Source of the DNA: Martinezella multihospitum
GTDB lineage: Bacteria; Pseudomonadota; Alphaproteobacteria; Rhizobiales; Rhizobiaceae
NCBI RefSeq assembly: GCF_900094585.1
Contig: NZ_FMAG01000010.1
Span: 62,001 to 126,000, forward strand
Length of the DNA stretch: 64,000 nucleotides
Reading direction: 5' to 3'
Shown here in pieces: positions 9,241-16,185 of this stretch (positions are counted from its first letter, which is position 1; each line of letters starts with the position of its first letter). The notes below the pieces were generated by a model. The model was not told where the DNA came from. It did no database searches and saw nothing but the letters and a program-made list of their open reading frames with translations. Both the position numbers and the translations under genes were made by a program.

Positions 9241-9519
9241 TTACTTGTTCAGCGCGTCTTTCAGCGCCTTTGCCGGCGTGAACGCCAGCTTCTTGGCCGC
9301 GGCGACCTTGATCGTCGCGCCGGTCGCAGGATTGCGTGCCTCGCGCTCCGGGGTGGCTTTCACTTTAAACTTGCCGAAGCCCGGCAGGCTGGTTTCATTG
9401 CCGGCCACCGCCGCCTCGGTAATCGAAGCGATGACTGCTTCGACGATGGCCTTGCCCTGTGCCTTAGTAAGGCTGTGAGCTGCTGCGATCTTGTCGGCAA
9501 TTTCATTGGTTGTGGTCAT
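9241..9519 (-). CDS. HU-family histone-like DNA-binding protein
   Basis: A 92-residue minus-strand gene. It has the complete HU/IHF fold: N-terminal helices (EIADKIAAAHSLTKAQGKAIVEAVIASI), then the beta arm LPGFGKFKVKATPEREARNPATGATIKVAAAKKLAFTPAKALKDAL. The normal RNPxTG motif at the DNA-intercalating arm tip is present. It would bend and compact plasmid DNA and could assist relaxosome or partition complexes. It is convergent with the DUF736 operon and shares the terminator between them. Plasmid-encoded HU homologues are common in rhizobia. Confidence 0.95.
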   Translation of the reverse strand: MTTTNEIADKIAAAHSLTKAQGKAIVEAVIASITEAAVAGNETSLPGFGKFKVKATPEREARNPATGATIKVAAAKKLAFTPAKALKDALNK

Positions 9520-9742
9520 TTTCTTCTCCGCATCGTTTCAGATGCAGAATACCTGTCATTGCCGATCGTCGCTGTCATCGACACGCTTCGGCAAATGCCG
9601 TTGAAAGCCCGGATCTCCACAGCTATTCACGTGCGTGCGCGTCCAGTAACCCGAGGACGGGCATCGAGCCCGCCCTCGCGTTCGGGTGCGATACGGAGAG
9701 GAAATGTCTGCTCAGTCCGTCCGAGGATGCCATGGCGCCGTG

Positions 9743-9914
9743 CCGGCCTCAAGGACGAGCGGTGCCCCCAATTTTGCCTCCGCTCCGGTTCCCTGCGCTC
9801 TGACAAAATCGGCTCCCCCACTCGCCGGCTCCGCCGGTCGCTGGCGCGATCCTTGACCCCGCCACGCCTCCATGACCGCACGCGTCGTCTTTTACAAACG
9901 TCAAGGAGACGACG
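9743..9914 (+). promoter_or_regulatory. Leader A: conserved leader ending in an RBS-proximal hairpin
   Basis: The sequence from 9743 is clearly related to the leader at 10879-11051: shared blocks TCAAGGACG, CAATTTT, AAAATCGGCTCC and GCGATCC-TTGACCCC in the same order. It ends in an 8-bp perfect hairpin (CGTCGTCT 9883-9890 with AGACGACG 9907-9914) whose right arm overlaps the ribosome binding site AAGGAG and abuts the start codon. This suggests translational control. The ligand or trigger is unknown. Confidence 0.6.
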
Positions 9915-10079
9915 ATGCTTCTGGAACAACACATTGAAGAGCTGCGGGCCGAGTTGCGGAATGCCGTGTACCGCGAAGAACGCCGTGAGAGCGAGATCGA
10001 ACTTGAACTTGCCTGCGCCGAGCTGGCGGTGATCATGGCCGAGCAGGAGGGTGTCATCGACGTCGAGCCGCCCTTCTGA
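9915..10079 (+). CDS. Small conserved acidic helical protein (54 aa)
   Basis: A 54-residue protein, MLLEQHIEELRAELRNAV through IDVEPPF, with AAGGAG seven bases upstream. It is highly charged and should form a long helix or helical hairpin (alternating Glu/Arg heptads, a likely coiled coil). I recall near-identical short proteins on other rhizobial plasmids, and the conserved leader in front supports its reality. Function is unknown. A dimeric or scaffold role is only a guess from the coiled-coil pattern. Confidence 0.75.
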   Translation: MLLEQHIEELRAELRNAVYREERRESEIELELACAELAVIMAEQEGVIDVEPPF

Positions 10080-10271
10080 GGCGGCTTTTGCCAAATCGTC
10101 TGGTCTGACGCGCCGGATCGTCCGGCGCTTCAAACCCAAAGCTTCGCGCCGTATCGGCAGTTGCCGGAACCTGTCGCCATAACTGCGGGGAGGTAGTGGT
10201 CGGAGTCCGATTCCTCTTCAGCCCCATGCCATCCGCATAACGAGGGTATCGGCCCCGCGGCGCACCCTTCG

Positions 10272-10547
10272 CTATCTGTCAGCCGATTCAGCTTGCCGGG
10301 CATGCGGTTTCGGCCTGTATCCGCGCGATCGTCTCTTTCGCAAAATCTGAAGGAAGAGCCTGATGGCCTCTTCCTCACGCGCAAAATGATGCTCCCGCCT
10401 TTGGCCAGTCGCGCCGATGCGGCCCCATCGGCGGATGAGACAGGTCTCGCCGAACAGGTTGGGCTCGATCGACATGGCATAGTAGCGAGCCATGTTTTCC
10501 TTGGGGTCGGTGCGTTCGACGTAAAGCTGGTAAGACTGCGCAATCAT
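10272..10547 (-). CDS. WGR domain protein
   Basis: A 91-residue minus-strand protein made up almost entirely of a WGR domain: YQLYVERTDPKENMARYYAMSIEPNLFGETCLIRRWGRIGATGQRR with the signature WGR triplet. WGR domains bind nucleic acid ends in PARP and polyadenylate polymerase proteins. Stand-alone versions are very common on rhizobial plasmids and their role there is unknown. The basic C-terminus (LRKRRSRGYRPKPHARQ) agrees with nucleic-acid binding. It is flanked by non-coding DNA on both sides, so it is transcribed alone. Confidence 0.9.
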   Translation of the reverse strand: MIAQSYQLYVERTDPKENMARYYAMSIEPNLFGETCLIRRWGRIGATGQRREHHFAREEEAIRLFLQILRKRRSRGYRPKPHARQAESADR

Positions 10548-10878
10548 GGTCCGGAGAATCGGACAACGCCGACTCTGCGTCCAACGACATATTTGAATCG
10601 GTCGGTCTCGATTGATTCGTAGTGATTATGGGTTCGACGGATAATCCGGGCGAGCCGCCTGCGGCGGACCGTGGCTATTCGCCGTCGCTCACGGAGCCCG
10701 CAAGCGGTCTCCGCCCATTTGGGTCACGCCCCCTCTCGCGCCTGGCGCACTGGCGGCGCGAATTTTCCGCGACCGTGCGCGATGATAGGCTCCACAGCCC
10801 GCTGGACGCCGGATATGGGCACGGCGCCTGGGCGCCGTGGTCTATCTCTCTCTGACGTCCCATTGTGCACCCGCCACT

Positions 10879-11051
10879 CCGGCGTCAAGGACGGCGCGGC
10901 CCCCTCCAATTTTCAGCCGCCGGCCCTTCGGACCATCGCCAGAAAATCGGCTCCTCCGCTTGCCGCCGCTGGCGGTCGCGTACCGCGATCCCTGACCCCT
11001 CGCGGCTAGGGTGCGGCCTCCTTTCGTCAGAGACGGAAAGGAGACACTGAT
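10879..11051 (+). promoter_or_regulatory. Leader B: conserved leader with RBS-sequestering hairpin
   Basis: Paralogue of leader A with the same ordered blocks. It ends in an 11-bp stem with one bulged base (CTCCTTTCGTC 11018-11028, loop AGA, GACGGAAAGGAG 11032-11043). The entire ribosome binding site AAGGAG is paired in this stem, eight bases before the start codon at 11052. The fold should block translation unless opened by heat, a ligand, a protein or ribosomal coupling. Confidence 0.65.
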
Positions 11052-11537
11052 ATGTCCGATGACTGGCATTACGTCCATCAGCTCGCGGTGCTTGCGGGCT
11101 TCAAGCTCATCGTGCTTGCAAATCGCATCGGTTGCGAGGACAAATTCTTGCTGGAACTGCATGACGAGCTCGCCGAGGGGTTGGCAGCGGCAATTGCGCG
11201 GCTGCGATCCATCATGGCGCTGGAGCGCCAGCTCGCCAGCGAGCCCGACGAGGAAGGTCTCGTCGCCTTCCAGCTTCATGGCGAAGAGGAATGCTTTGCG
11301 CGTTTCCGGATCACACTGCTCGATGACCTCGAAATCGACTTCGACACACACGAGTACCGTGTGAACGGCGGCGAATGGCACTATGCGCTCTCGGCCGATT
11401 GCGACGGCATCGAGGTCGACTATCCGACACTCGTCGCACTCACCGATGATCAGTTGGGCACTCTCGCCCCGATCGTCCGTGCGATCCGTAGCGAGACGGG
11501 CATCGCCATCAGCATCGCACGCGTCGTCCACGATTGA
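11052..11537 (+). CDS. Conserved hypothetical plasmid protein
   Basis: A 161-residue acidic cytosolic protein. I do not recognise a named domain. The N-terminus (WHYVHQLAVLAGFKLIVLANRIGCEDKFLLELHDELAEGL) is helical; the middle (FARFRITLLDDLEIDFDTHEYRVNGGEWHYALSADCDG) looks beta-rich. It is led by leader B, which hides its ribosome binding site in a hairpin. Its location among other plasmid-backbone genes suggests a general plasmid function. No signal peptide or catalytic signature is visible. Confidence 0.72.
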   Translation: MSDDWHYVHQLAVLAGFKLIVLANRIGCEDKFLLELHDELAEGLAAAIARLRSIMALERQLASEPDEEGLVAFQLHGEEECFARFRITLLDDLEIDFDTHEYRVNGGEWHYALSADCDGIEVDYPTLVALTDDQLGTLAPIVRAIRSETGIAISIARVVHD

Positions 11538-11740
11538 TACGCAGGCGAGAGGCGGCTTGGCCGTCTCTCGCCTGTTCCTATGGCATGATCGCTTGCAGGC
11601 ATCGAGCCTGCGTGCGCTCTTGAGGGGAGAGACTTGCCGCCTCTCCCCTCAAACACCCCTCTCCCTGTGGTGCGGGTCTCGACCCGCCCGGCCTTTCGGG
11701 CCGGTAGGCGGACGCTGCCGCGACTTCCCCAAACAACACG

Positions 11741-11806
11741 GAGAGGAGGATCACCTTACGCTGCGCCCTCATGCTTCAGGCATTCGCTGCAGGTGATCCT
11801 CCTCTC
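11741..11806. repeat. 16-bp perfect inverted repeat with 34-base loop
   Basis: GAGAGGAGGATCACCT (11741-11756) is repeated exactly in inverted form at 11791-11806. The loop contains no gene. Upstream (about 11674-11704) are two further small GC hairpins. Since the left arm contains an AGGAGG-like sequence, it could be a remnant of a leader as well as a protein site. Confidence 0.75.
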
Positions 11807-11904
11807 CTGCCGCGCGCTCGCCGTCTCATCGCTCGTGCGCCATCGACGTCTGTTCCCCTTCGGTCACGGCCATCCCGGCGCCTCGCGACAACGGCTCGCT
11901 TCAG

Positions 11905-12051
11905 CATCTATCACCAAACCAGTCTGTCCACCGCGCTATTCCTTCGGCGCGGATCACTGGCCCGAGCCTGTGATCGCTGTTGCTTTGTCTGATGACGCGC
12001 AACAGCATGGGCGCCTCGGGCACGGCGGTCAGACTGGTTTGGTGATAGATG
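11905..12051. repeat. 147-bp element with 22-bp terminal inverted repeats
   Basis: The arms 11905-11926 and 12030-12051 are perfect inverted repeats beginning CATCTATCACCAAACC. Inside are further nested pairs: CCGCGC/GCGCGG (about 11931-11952), GCCCGAG/CTCGGGC and CTGTTGC/GCAACAG. The whole unit could fold into a branched structure. It has the size of a miniature transposable element, a structured RNA or a replication/transfer site. I see no clear target-site duplication. Confidence 0.7.
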
Positions 12052-12059
12052 GCAGGATA

Positions 12060-12081
12060 GGCTATTGGTATACCAATAGCC
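12060..12081. repeat. Perfect 22-bp palindrome
   Basis: An uninterrupted palindrome centred between 12070 and 12071, with core CTATTGGTATACCAATAG. Only eight bases separate it from the 147-bp inverted-repeat element. The TTGGTATACCAA core is reminiscent of operators of GntR-family repressors, but no GntR gene lies nearby. A hairpin TCGCCC/GGGCGA follows at about 12087. Confidence 0.8.
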
Positions 12082-12229
12082 GTTTTCGCCCGAGGGGCGA
12101 GTCGCCTCAGAGACCAAGGGTTTCCCGGTCTTTCATTTTTCAGACTTGACGATGCCATGAGGGAGAGGCGTGGAAGGGGGGGCGGGGAGCGGACTCTTTC
12201 GAACAAACAGCCTTCGGCCGAAATGCAGC

Positions 12230-12640
12230 GACTCGGCGGTCAGGTGGTTACGCAAACGAGCGAATGGGAGAACCCGCCGATCGGTGGTTCGCCGATCTAA
12301 CGGGCTTGCGAATGTGCGAATAGGCGACTGCGCGTATACGCAAATAGGTGCGTCGACGTCTGAGCGTATCGGTTGGTCGGCGAATGAGTGACGCAGTGAT
12401 TGGGCCTTTGAGTGAAACAGCAGATCTGCAATTAAGCAAATCCGCGAACCGGCGAGACACCGATCCAGCGAATGGGTGTTCAGGCGATCCTGTTAATCGG
12501 TGAATCGGCGAATGCGCGGATCGCTGAATGGGTGGTTACGTGGACGCGCGATTGGGCGGATCAGCGAACAGCTCATTCCGGGAACGAGCTATTGAGCGAT
12601 CCGGCGCGTCGGTGAATGAGTGATGCACGCGCCTGGCGAA
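12230..12640. repeat. Field of short degenerate GCGAATG-type repeats
   Basis: Over about 400 bases, variants of GCGAATG, GGTGAATCGG and GCGATTGGG recur every 8-20 bases with drifting spacing, without any credible gene. Such low-complexity repeat fields are seen in intergenic regions of rhizobial plasmids. Iteron-like protein binding is possible, but the repeats are too degenerate to claim an origin of replication. Confidence 0.55.
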
Positions 12641-12880
12641 AACGGTGAAAGCGTGTCCAAGCGGCCTTCGCCTTTTCTGATAAGCCCTCAATTGGCAATT
12701 TGTGATCGCAGTCGCGGTCGCTGCGGTTATCGCAACAAACCAGACGGTGACGATGCCTCTTTCACAAGGGTCCGCGTCAGCGGAGCAGCGTGATCACCGC
12801 ATCCTTTAAATGCCTAGGGAATCCAAACGTGTCCGGTCCCTCGTCTTTCCCGCTTGAGCAAGCCATCTGCTGCTGGTAAA

Positions 12881-12896
12881 TTATACCGGAGTATAA
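12881..12896. promoter_or_regulatory. Conjugation-module operator, site 1
   Basis: TTATAC-CGGA-GTATAA, a perfect 6-4-6 palindrome, about 100 bases upstream of the gene at 13000. It is the first of five related sites in the conjugation region (see also 14252, 14308, 30924, 34852). Confidence 0.65.
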
Positions 12897-12999
12897 GTTG
12901 GAAATTTGGTCTCGGCTGCGGGCCGGGCGGTACTCCGTCGTTCAAGAATAAGGTTTTACTCTGATACACAATCGATCCCTCCTGACGAAGGAATGGTAC

Positions 13000-13737
13000 A
13001 TGGTGCCGTTCACTGCGGACTGCCATGACTGTGGTGCACAGACACGGTCCGCAGCTGTTGTCGTTGGCCCTTCAAGCCTGGTGGGGGACGCCGGGTCTGA
13101 GCCGGAAAGCGATATACTCGCGAAACCGCGCAGAAGACTTGATGGGTTCGCACTCATTGAGGCGCTAGGCGGTCAGACCGAACATGTCGAGCGATCCGTC
13201 ATCAACCGGTTCCACAGCACCTTCGCCTTTCTGGACGGCCAACTGACATCGATCTGTGAACACTGCGGGGAAAATCTTCCACCCGCTGCGATCCGCTCCG
13301 CCGTCATGAACGTCTTTGTACGGCTCGGGCAGAAGCGCCTTCTGGTGAACGAGCGCTTGATGATCTTTGCGTCTGACGTGTTGCTGACGGAATTTCGTGG
13401 GGAGACCTCAATCGAAGAAAGCGCGATGCGCGATCCGGATTTCGCCCTCCTCCTCGTCTGCGACACGGAAAGCGTGGTCGGCGAAACCGGCATGATCGAG
13501 TTGTGGCACAGCATCGCACGTGACGACTACGCGATCGTGGTCAAAGGCCACGATGGCCGCGAGATGTTGCGGGACGCGTTCAACTGCGACCTGAAGGAGG
13601 TCGTGACAACTATTTTCGATCTCGGGCTGGTGCTCACCCAGCTTCACCTGGCCCAGGCATCGTCACCCTATTGCGCGCTCGCCCGCGATCTTTTTCTCGA
13701 AGCCCTCGAACATGCCGGTTATCAGCAGGCAAGCTAG
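13000..13737 (+). CDS. Hypothetical protein with N-terminal CxxC motif
   Basis: A 245-residue protein of unknown family. GAAGGA lies eight bases before the ATG. Two Cys pairs (CHDC near residue 8, CEHC near 87) could bind zinc. The rest appears soluble and mixed alpha/beta. It stands directly upstream of a lipoprotein gene and the virB cluster and is preceded by operator site 1, which suggests that it is controlled with conjugation. No signal peptide, so probably cytosolic. I cannot assign a function. Confidence 0.72.
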   Translation: MVPFTADCHDCGAQTRSAAVVVGPSSLVGDAGSEPESDILAKPRRRLDGFALIEALGGQTEHVERSVINRFHSTFAFLDGQLTSICEHCGENLPPAAIRSAVMNVFVRLGQKRLLVNERLMIFASDVLLTEFRGETSIEESAMRDPDFALLLVCDTESVVGETGMIELWHSIARDDYAIVVKGHDGREMLRDAFNCDLKEVVTTIFDLGLVLTQLHLAQASSPYCALARDLFLEALEHAGYQQAS

Positions 13738-13748
13738 AAAGCGATACT

Positions 13749-14204
13749 ATGCGTCTGTTCACGAAGCTCTTAGGATCTCTGGCGGCAATGACGGTGATGG
13801 CAGGATGCGGCCATCAGATCGATCAGCCGCGCCGACAGCCGCCGGCACCTTTTGCGTATCTCAGCCTGGCGGCCTGTAAAGGCTATTCCAGCAACATCAT
13901 CGAATGCCAACTTGAATATGGGACCGACTTCGGACGCCGCCGTCTTGGGCCCGTCCAAGACAGGGGTTTGTCGATCGAACTTGATGGCGGGCGCTATCAG
14001 GTGGAGTCCTGTTATCCGGTGGAGAGGATACTGAAGGAGTTGCCCAATTTTGTGTGCCGAATCTCTGTCACGACTTCGGGCGCCGACGCCGGTTCGGTAC
14101 TGGTAAAGGGCGGCACTGCCGTCCGTCTTGCTCGCATTTTGGGAGACCAAGAACAGATTCAGTATCGCTGGACCCGAGATAGATGGTCACGGCTAAACGA
14201 TTGA
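13749..14204 (+). CDS. Putative lipoprotein
   Basis: A 151-residue exported protein starting MRLFTKLLGSLAAMTVMAGC, a clear lipoprotein signal with the acylated Cys at residue 20. The mature part contains three further cysteines and no recognised domain. It begins 11 bases after the preceding gene and is probably cotranscribed with it. Position just before virB1 suggests an envelope component accessory to the mating channel, or entry exclusion, but this is inference only. Confidence 0.72.
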   Translation: MRLFTKLLGSLAAMTVMAGCGHQIDQPRRQPPAPFAYLSLAACKGYSSNIIECQLEYGTDFGRRRLGPVQDRGLSIELDGGRYQVESCYPVERILKELPNFVCRISVTTSGADAGSVLVKGGTAVRLARILGDQEQIQYRWTRDRWSRLND

Positions 14205-14251
14205 AGTTCTTGATGATTATCTCCTGCTGACGAAGCGCGCTAACGCGTTAA

Positions 14252-14267
14252 TTATACTCCAGTTAAA
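14252..14267. promoter_or_regulatory. Conjugation-module operator, site 2 (imperfect)
   Basis: TTATAC-TCCA-GTTAAA, an imperfect member of the palindrome family, 56 bases before site 3 (centre to centre). An adjacent 10-bp palindrome TAACGCGTTA lies at 14241-14250. Confidence 0.5.
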
Positions 14268-14307
14268 GTTTAGGGTTGATTTCCACGGCTGAATGCGGTT
14301 CAAAATC

Positions 14308-14323
14308 TTATACCGCAGTATAA
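14308..14323. promoter_or_regulatory. Conjugation-module operator, site 3, at the virB promoter
   Basis: TTATAC-CGCA-GTATAA, perfect 6-4-6 palindrome, ending 18 bases before the virB1-like start codon. The right half (GTATAAT) could double as a -10 box. Binding here would block the virB operon promoter. Confidence 0.68.
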
Positions 14324-14341
14324 TTTTGCATTGGTTCAGCC

Positions 14342-15484
14342 ATGGATAGCGTTCCGCTTTCGCCTGTGAACAGACCGCACAAGATATCCTCGCGGAGCGT
14401 GCTGTGGCTCGCCGGAACGTCGGCTTTTCTGCTCACCGGTTTCGCCTCCGGCCCATCCGGCCCAGATGACAGTGGCGGTCGCATCGTCTCGGAAAAGCCG
14501 ACGCACATTGGGCACATTGCCGACCGGATGGAGCTGAAGGCAGACGAGGCGGCGACCATACCGCCAAAACCGGAGCCTTCCGCCTATGCTACCTCGACGC
14601 GGGATATCCCAACGATCGATTCTGCCAGCTTCAACGAGCGATTTAGTGGGCCGGTCATTGATGCGCTTCGGACCAGCGCTCGCCCGTCGGAGTTCACCGC
14701 AGGGTTTAGTGACAGTGCTGGCCGATCATCAGGATCAGCGGCTGGAAGTACGAATGACCGGAGGGAACGCGCTGTGCATTCGCTGGTCAGCGTATACTCG
14801 TTTGATCAGGAAACAGCCGATCCCGAGCTCGCCGAGCCGGCAACCGCACCTCAGGTCAATGTCAGCGAGCCACCAGTACAGGCCCGACCGGATCTTCTAT
14901 CCGGTGTCCCAACGGACTATGCCAGACTTGCATTGAGGGTTGCAGGCAACGAGGAGGTTGATCCGAACTGGGTGCTTTCGGTGATGCGGGCCGAAAATGC
15001 CGGCTTCGATCCAGACCTGGTTAGCTCCGCGGGCGCCGTCGGTTTGATGCAAGTCATGCCACGGATCGGCGAAGCCTTCGGTGCGACCGATCTGACCGAT
15101 CCCGAACAGAACATCCGCGCCGGCACGCGATTTCTCCGCGTCTTGATCGCCAAATACAAAAATCCCGTGTTGGTCGCGGCCGCTTATAATGCCGGCGAGC
15201 CGAACGTCGACCTTCGCCATTCCCTGCCACTGATCCGCGAAACCGCCGACTATGTCACCCGTGTCGTTGGATACTATACCGGCACGGCGGCCACACCGGT
15301 CCTATCGACCGTAAGTCGGACGTCCGCCCCCCGCAGCACCGGGCGGGCCGCCCGGGCCAAATCCCCCATGCTTGTGTTCTCAGTTGCAAACCCGTCCCCG
15401 TCAGACGTCCGTCCTCACCGTGATGAGGCTCAGAATGATGCTGGCGGGCCGGTCAAAATTGTCAAGGAAGAGGTGTCTCAATGA
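14342..15484 (+). CDS. virB1: VirB1-like lytic transglycosylase
   Basis: A 380-residue protein with a basic N-terminus and one hydrophobic segment (VLWLAGTSAFLLTGFASG), a low-complexity linker, and a C-terminal SLT goose-type lysozyme domain (about residues 193-316). The presumed catalytic Glu lies in VMRAENAGFDP near 217, followed by GAVGLMQVMP and AAYNAGEPNV, standard SLT motifs. It would open the peptidoglycan for assembly of the mating channel. Its stop overlaps the pilin start (ATGA), and operator site 3 is directly upstream. It is longer than Agrobacterium VirB1 because of the linker. Confidence 0.88.
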   Translation: MDSVPLSPVNRPHKISSRSVLWLAGTSAFLLTGFASGPSGPDDSGGRIVSEKPTHIGHIADRMELKADEAATIPPKPEPSAYATSTRDIPTIDSASFNERFSGPVIDALRTSARPSEFTAGFSDSAGRSSGSAAGSTNDRRERAVHSLVSVYSFDQETADPELAEPATAPQVNVSEPPVQARPDLLSGVPTDYARLALRVAGNEEVDPNWVLSVMRAENAGFDPDLVSSAGAVGLMQVMPRIGEAFGATDLTDPEQNIRAGTRFLRVLIAKYKNPVLVAAAYNAGEPNVDLRHSLPLIRETADYVTRVVGYYTGTAATPVLSTVSRTSAPRSTGRAARAKSPMLVFSVANPSPSDVRPHRDEAQNDAGGPVKIVKEEVSQ

Positions 15485-15852
15485 ATCCCATCGCAATGGC
15501 AGTCCAGACAGCCGTTCTCTACGGCAGCGTAGCCTGGTCCTCATTGGCCAAAAGGAAATGGGTCGGAAACCCCGCCATCGTGCTTGCCGCGAGCTTGATC
15601 CTGCTCGTCAGCCAGTACGAGCCGGCGGCGGCGCAGAACCTCGACGCGCTGCAAAACGCTGCTGACCGGCTCGTGCAGTTCTTTACCGGCCCGTTCGGCC
15701 GTTCGGTCGGAGCGATCGCCTTCATCGGCATGTTTCTCGCCGCAGCCTTCGGTTACTGGTCCTGGGGAGCGCTGCTTCGGGTTGGAGGAAGCCTTGCCGG
15801 CATGTTTGCCGCCGCCGAGCTCGTCGACTTCCTCGCTGGCAGCGGGTCTTAA
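15481..15852 (+). CDS. virB2: VirB2 pilin (TrbC/VirB2 family)
   Basis: A 123-residue membrane protein. A long N-terminal signal ends near YEPAAAQ, matching the cleavage site of VirB2 pilins. The mature part has two hydrophobic helices (SVGAIAFIGMFLAAAFGYWSWGALL and GGSLAGMFAAAELVDFLAG). It would be the major subunit of the conjugative pilus. It overlaps virB1 by four bases, indicating translational coupling, and virB3 begins four bases later. Pilins diverge quickly, so the assignment relies on topology and order. Confidence 0.88.
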   Translation: MNPIAMAVQTAVLYGSVAWSSLAKRKWVGNPAIVLAASLILLVSQYEPAAAQNLDALQNAADRLVQFFTGPFGRSVGAIAFIGMFLAAAFGYWSWGALLRVGGSLAGMFAAAELVDFLAGSGS

Positions 15853-15855
15853 GCC

Positions 15856-16182
15856 ATGGCAGGAGCAGGGAACACCGCCGAGGGTGGCGACGAATATATC
15901 GAATCCCATCCCGTCATATTGGCTCTCACACGACCGCCGACAGTGATGGGAATTCCCTACACGTACTTCCTGGCGGAATGCTTTGTTTCGCTGATGGTCT
16001 TCATGATCCTGGGATCCATTCTCTGGTTCCCGGTCTCATTCGTTATCGTCCACAGCATCCTCTACGTGCTCACCGTCAAGCTCGATCTCTGGTTTTTCGA
16101 GATCGTCGGGCGCCTCAGCATGTGTGGTGTCAACCCCCTGGGCCGGAAGCTCGGTGGCGGCGTCAGAACCTACGGAGTGTAA
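15856..16182 (+). CDS. virB3: VirB3 inner-membrane protein
   Basis: A 108-residue protein with the VirB3 pattern: an N-terminal HPVILALTRPPTVMGIPYTYF followed by two close membrane segments and a C-terminal VNPLGRKLGGGVRTYGV. VirB3 proteins help VirB4 in pilus assembly at the inner membrane. It sits between virB2 and virB4 with spacing of only three to four bases on each side, in canonical VirB order. Confidence 0.92.
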   Translation: MAGAGNTAEGGDEYIESHPVILALTRPPTVMGIPYTYFLAECFVSLMVFMILGSILWFPVSFVIVHSILYVLTVKLDLWFFEIVGRLSMCGVNPLGRKLGGGVRTYGV

Positions 16183-16185
16183 GCG

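Noticed and set aside
9223..10032. 269-codon plus-strand frame antisense to HU
   Set aside because: Shadow of the HU gene in its first part and of non-coding leader DNA afterwards.
12060..12081. repABC-type parS
   Set aside because: The palindrome does not resemble the known repABC partition sites and no repA/repB/repC genes are in the window.
12484..12495. ATCCTG-like nick site within the repeat field
   Set aside because: A six-base match to the MOBP nick core is expected by chance, lies 22 kb from the relaxase operon and has no flanking inverted repeat that supports oriT.
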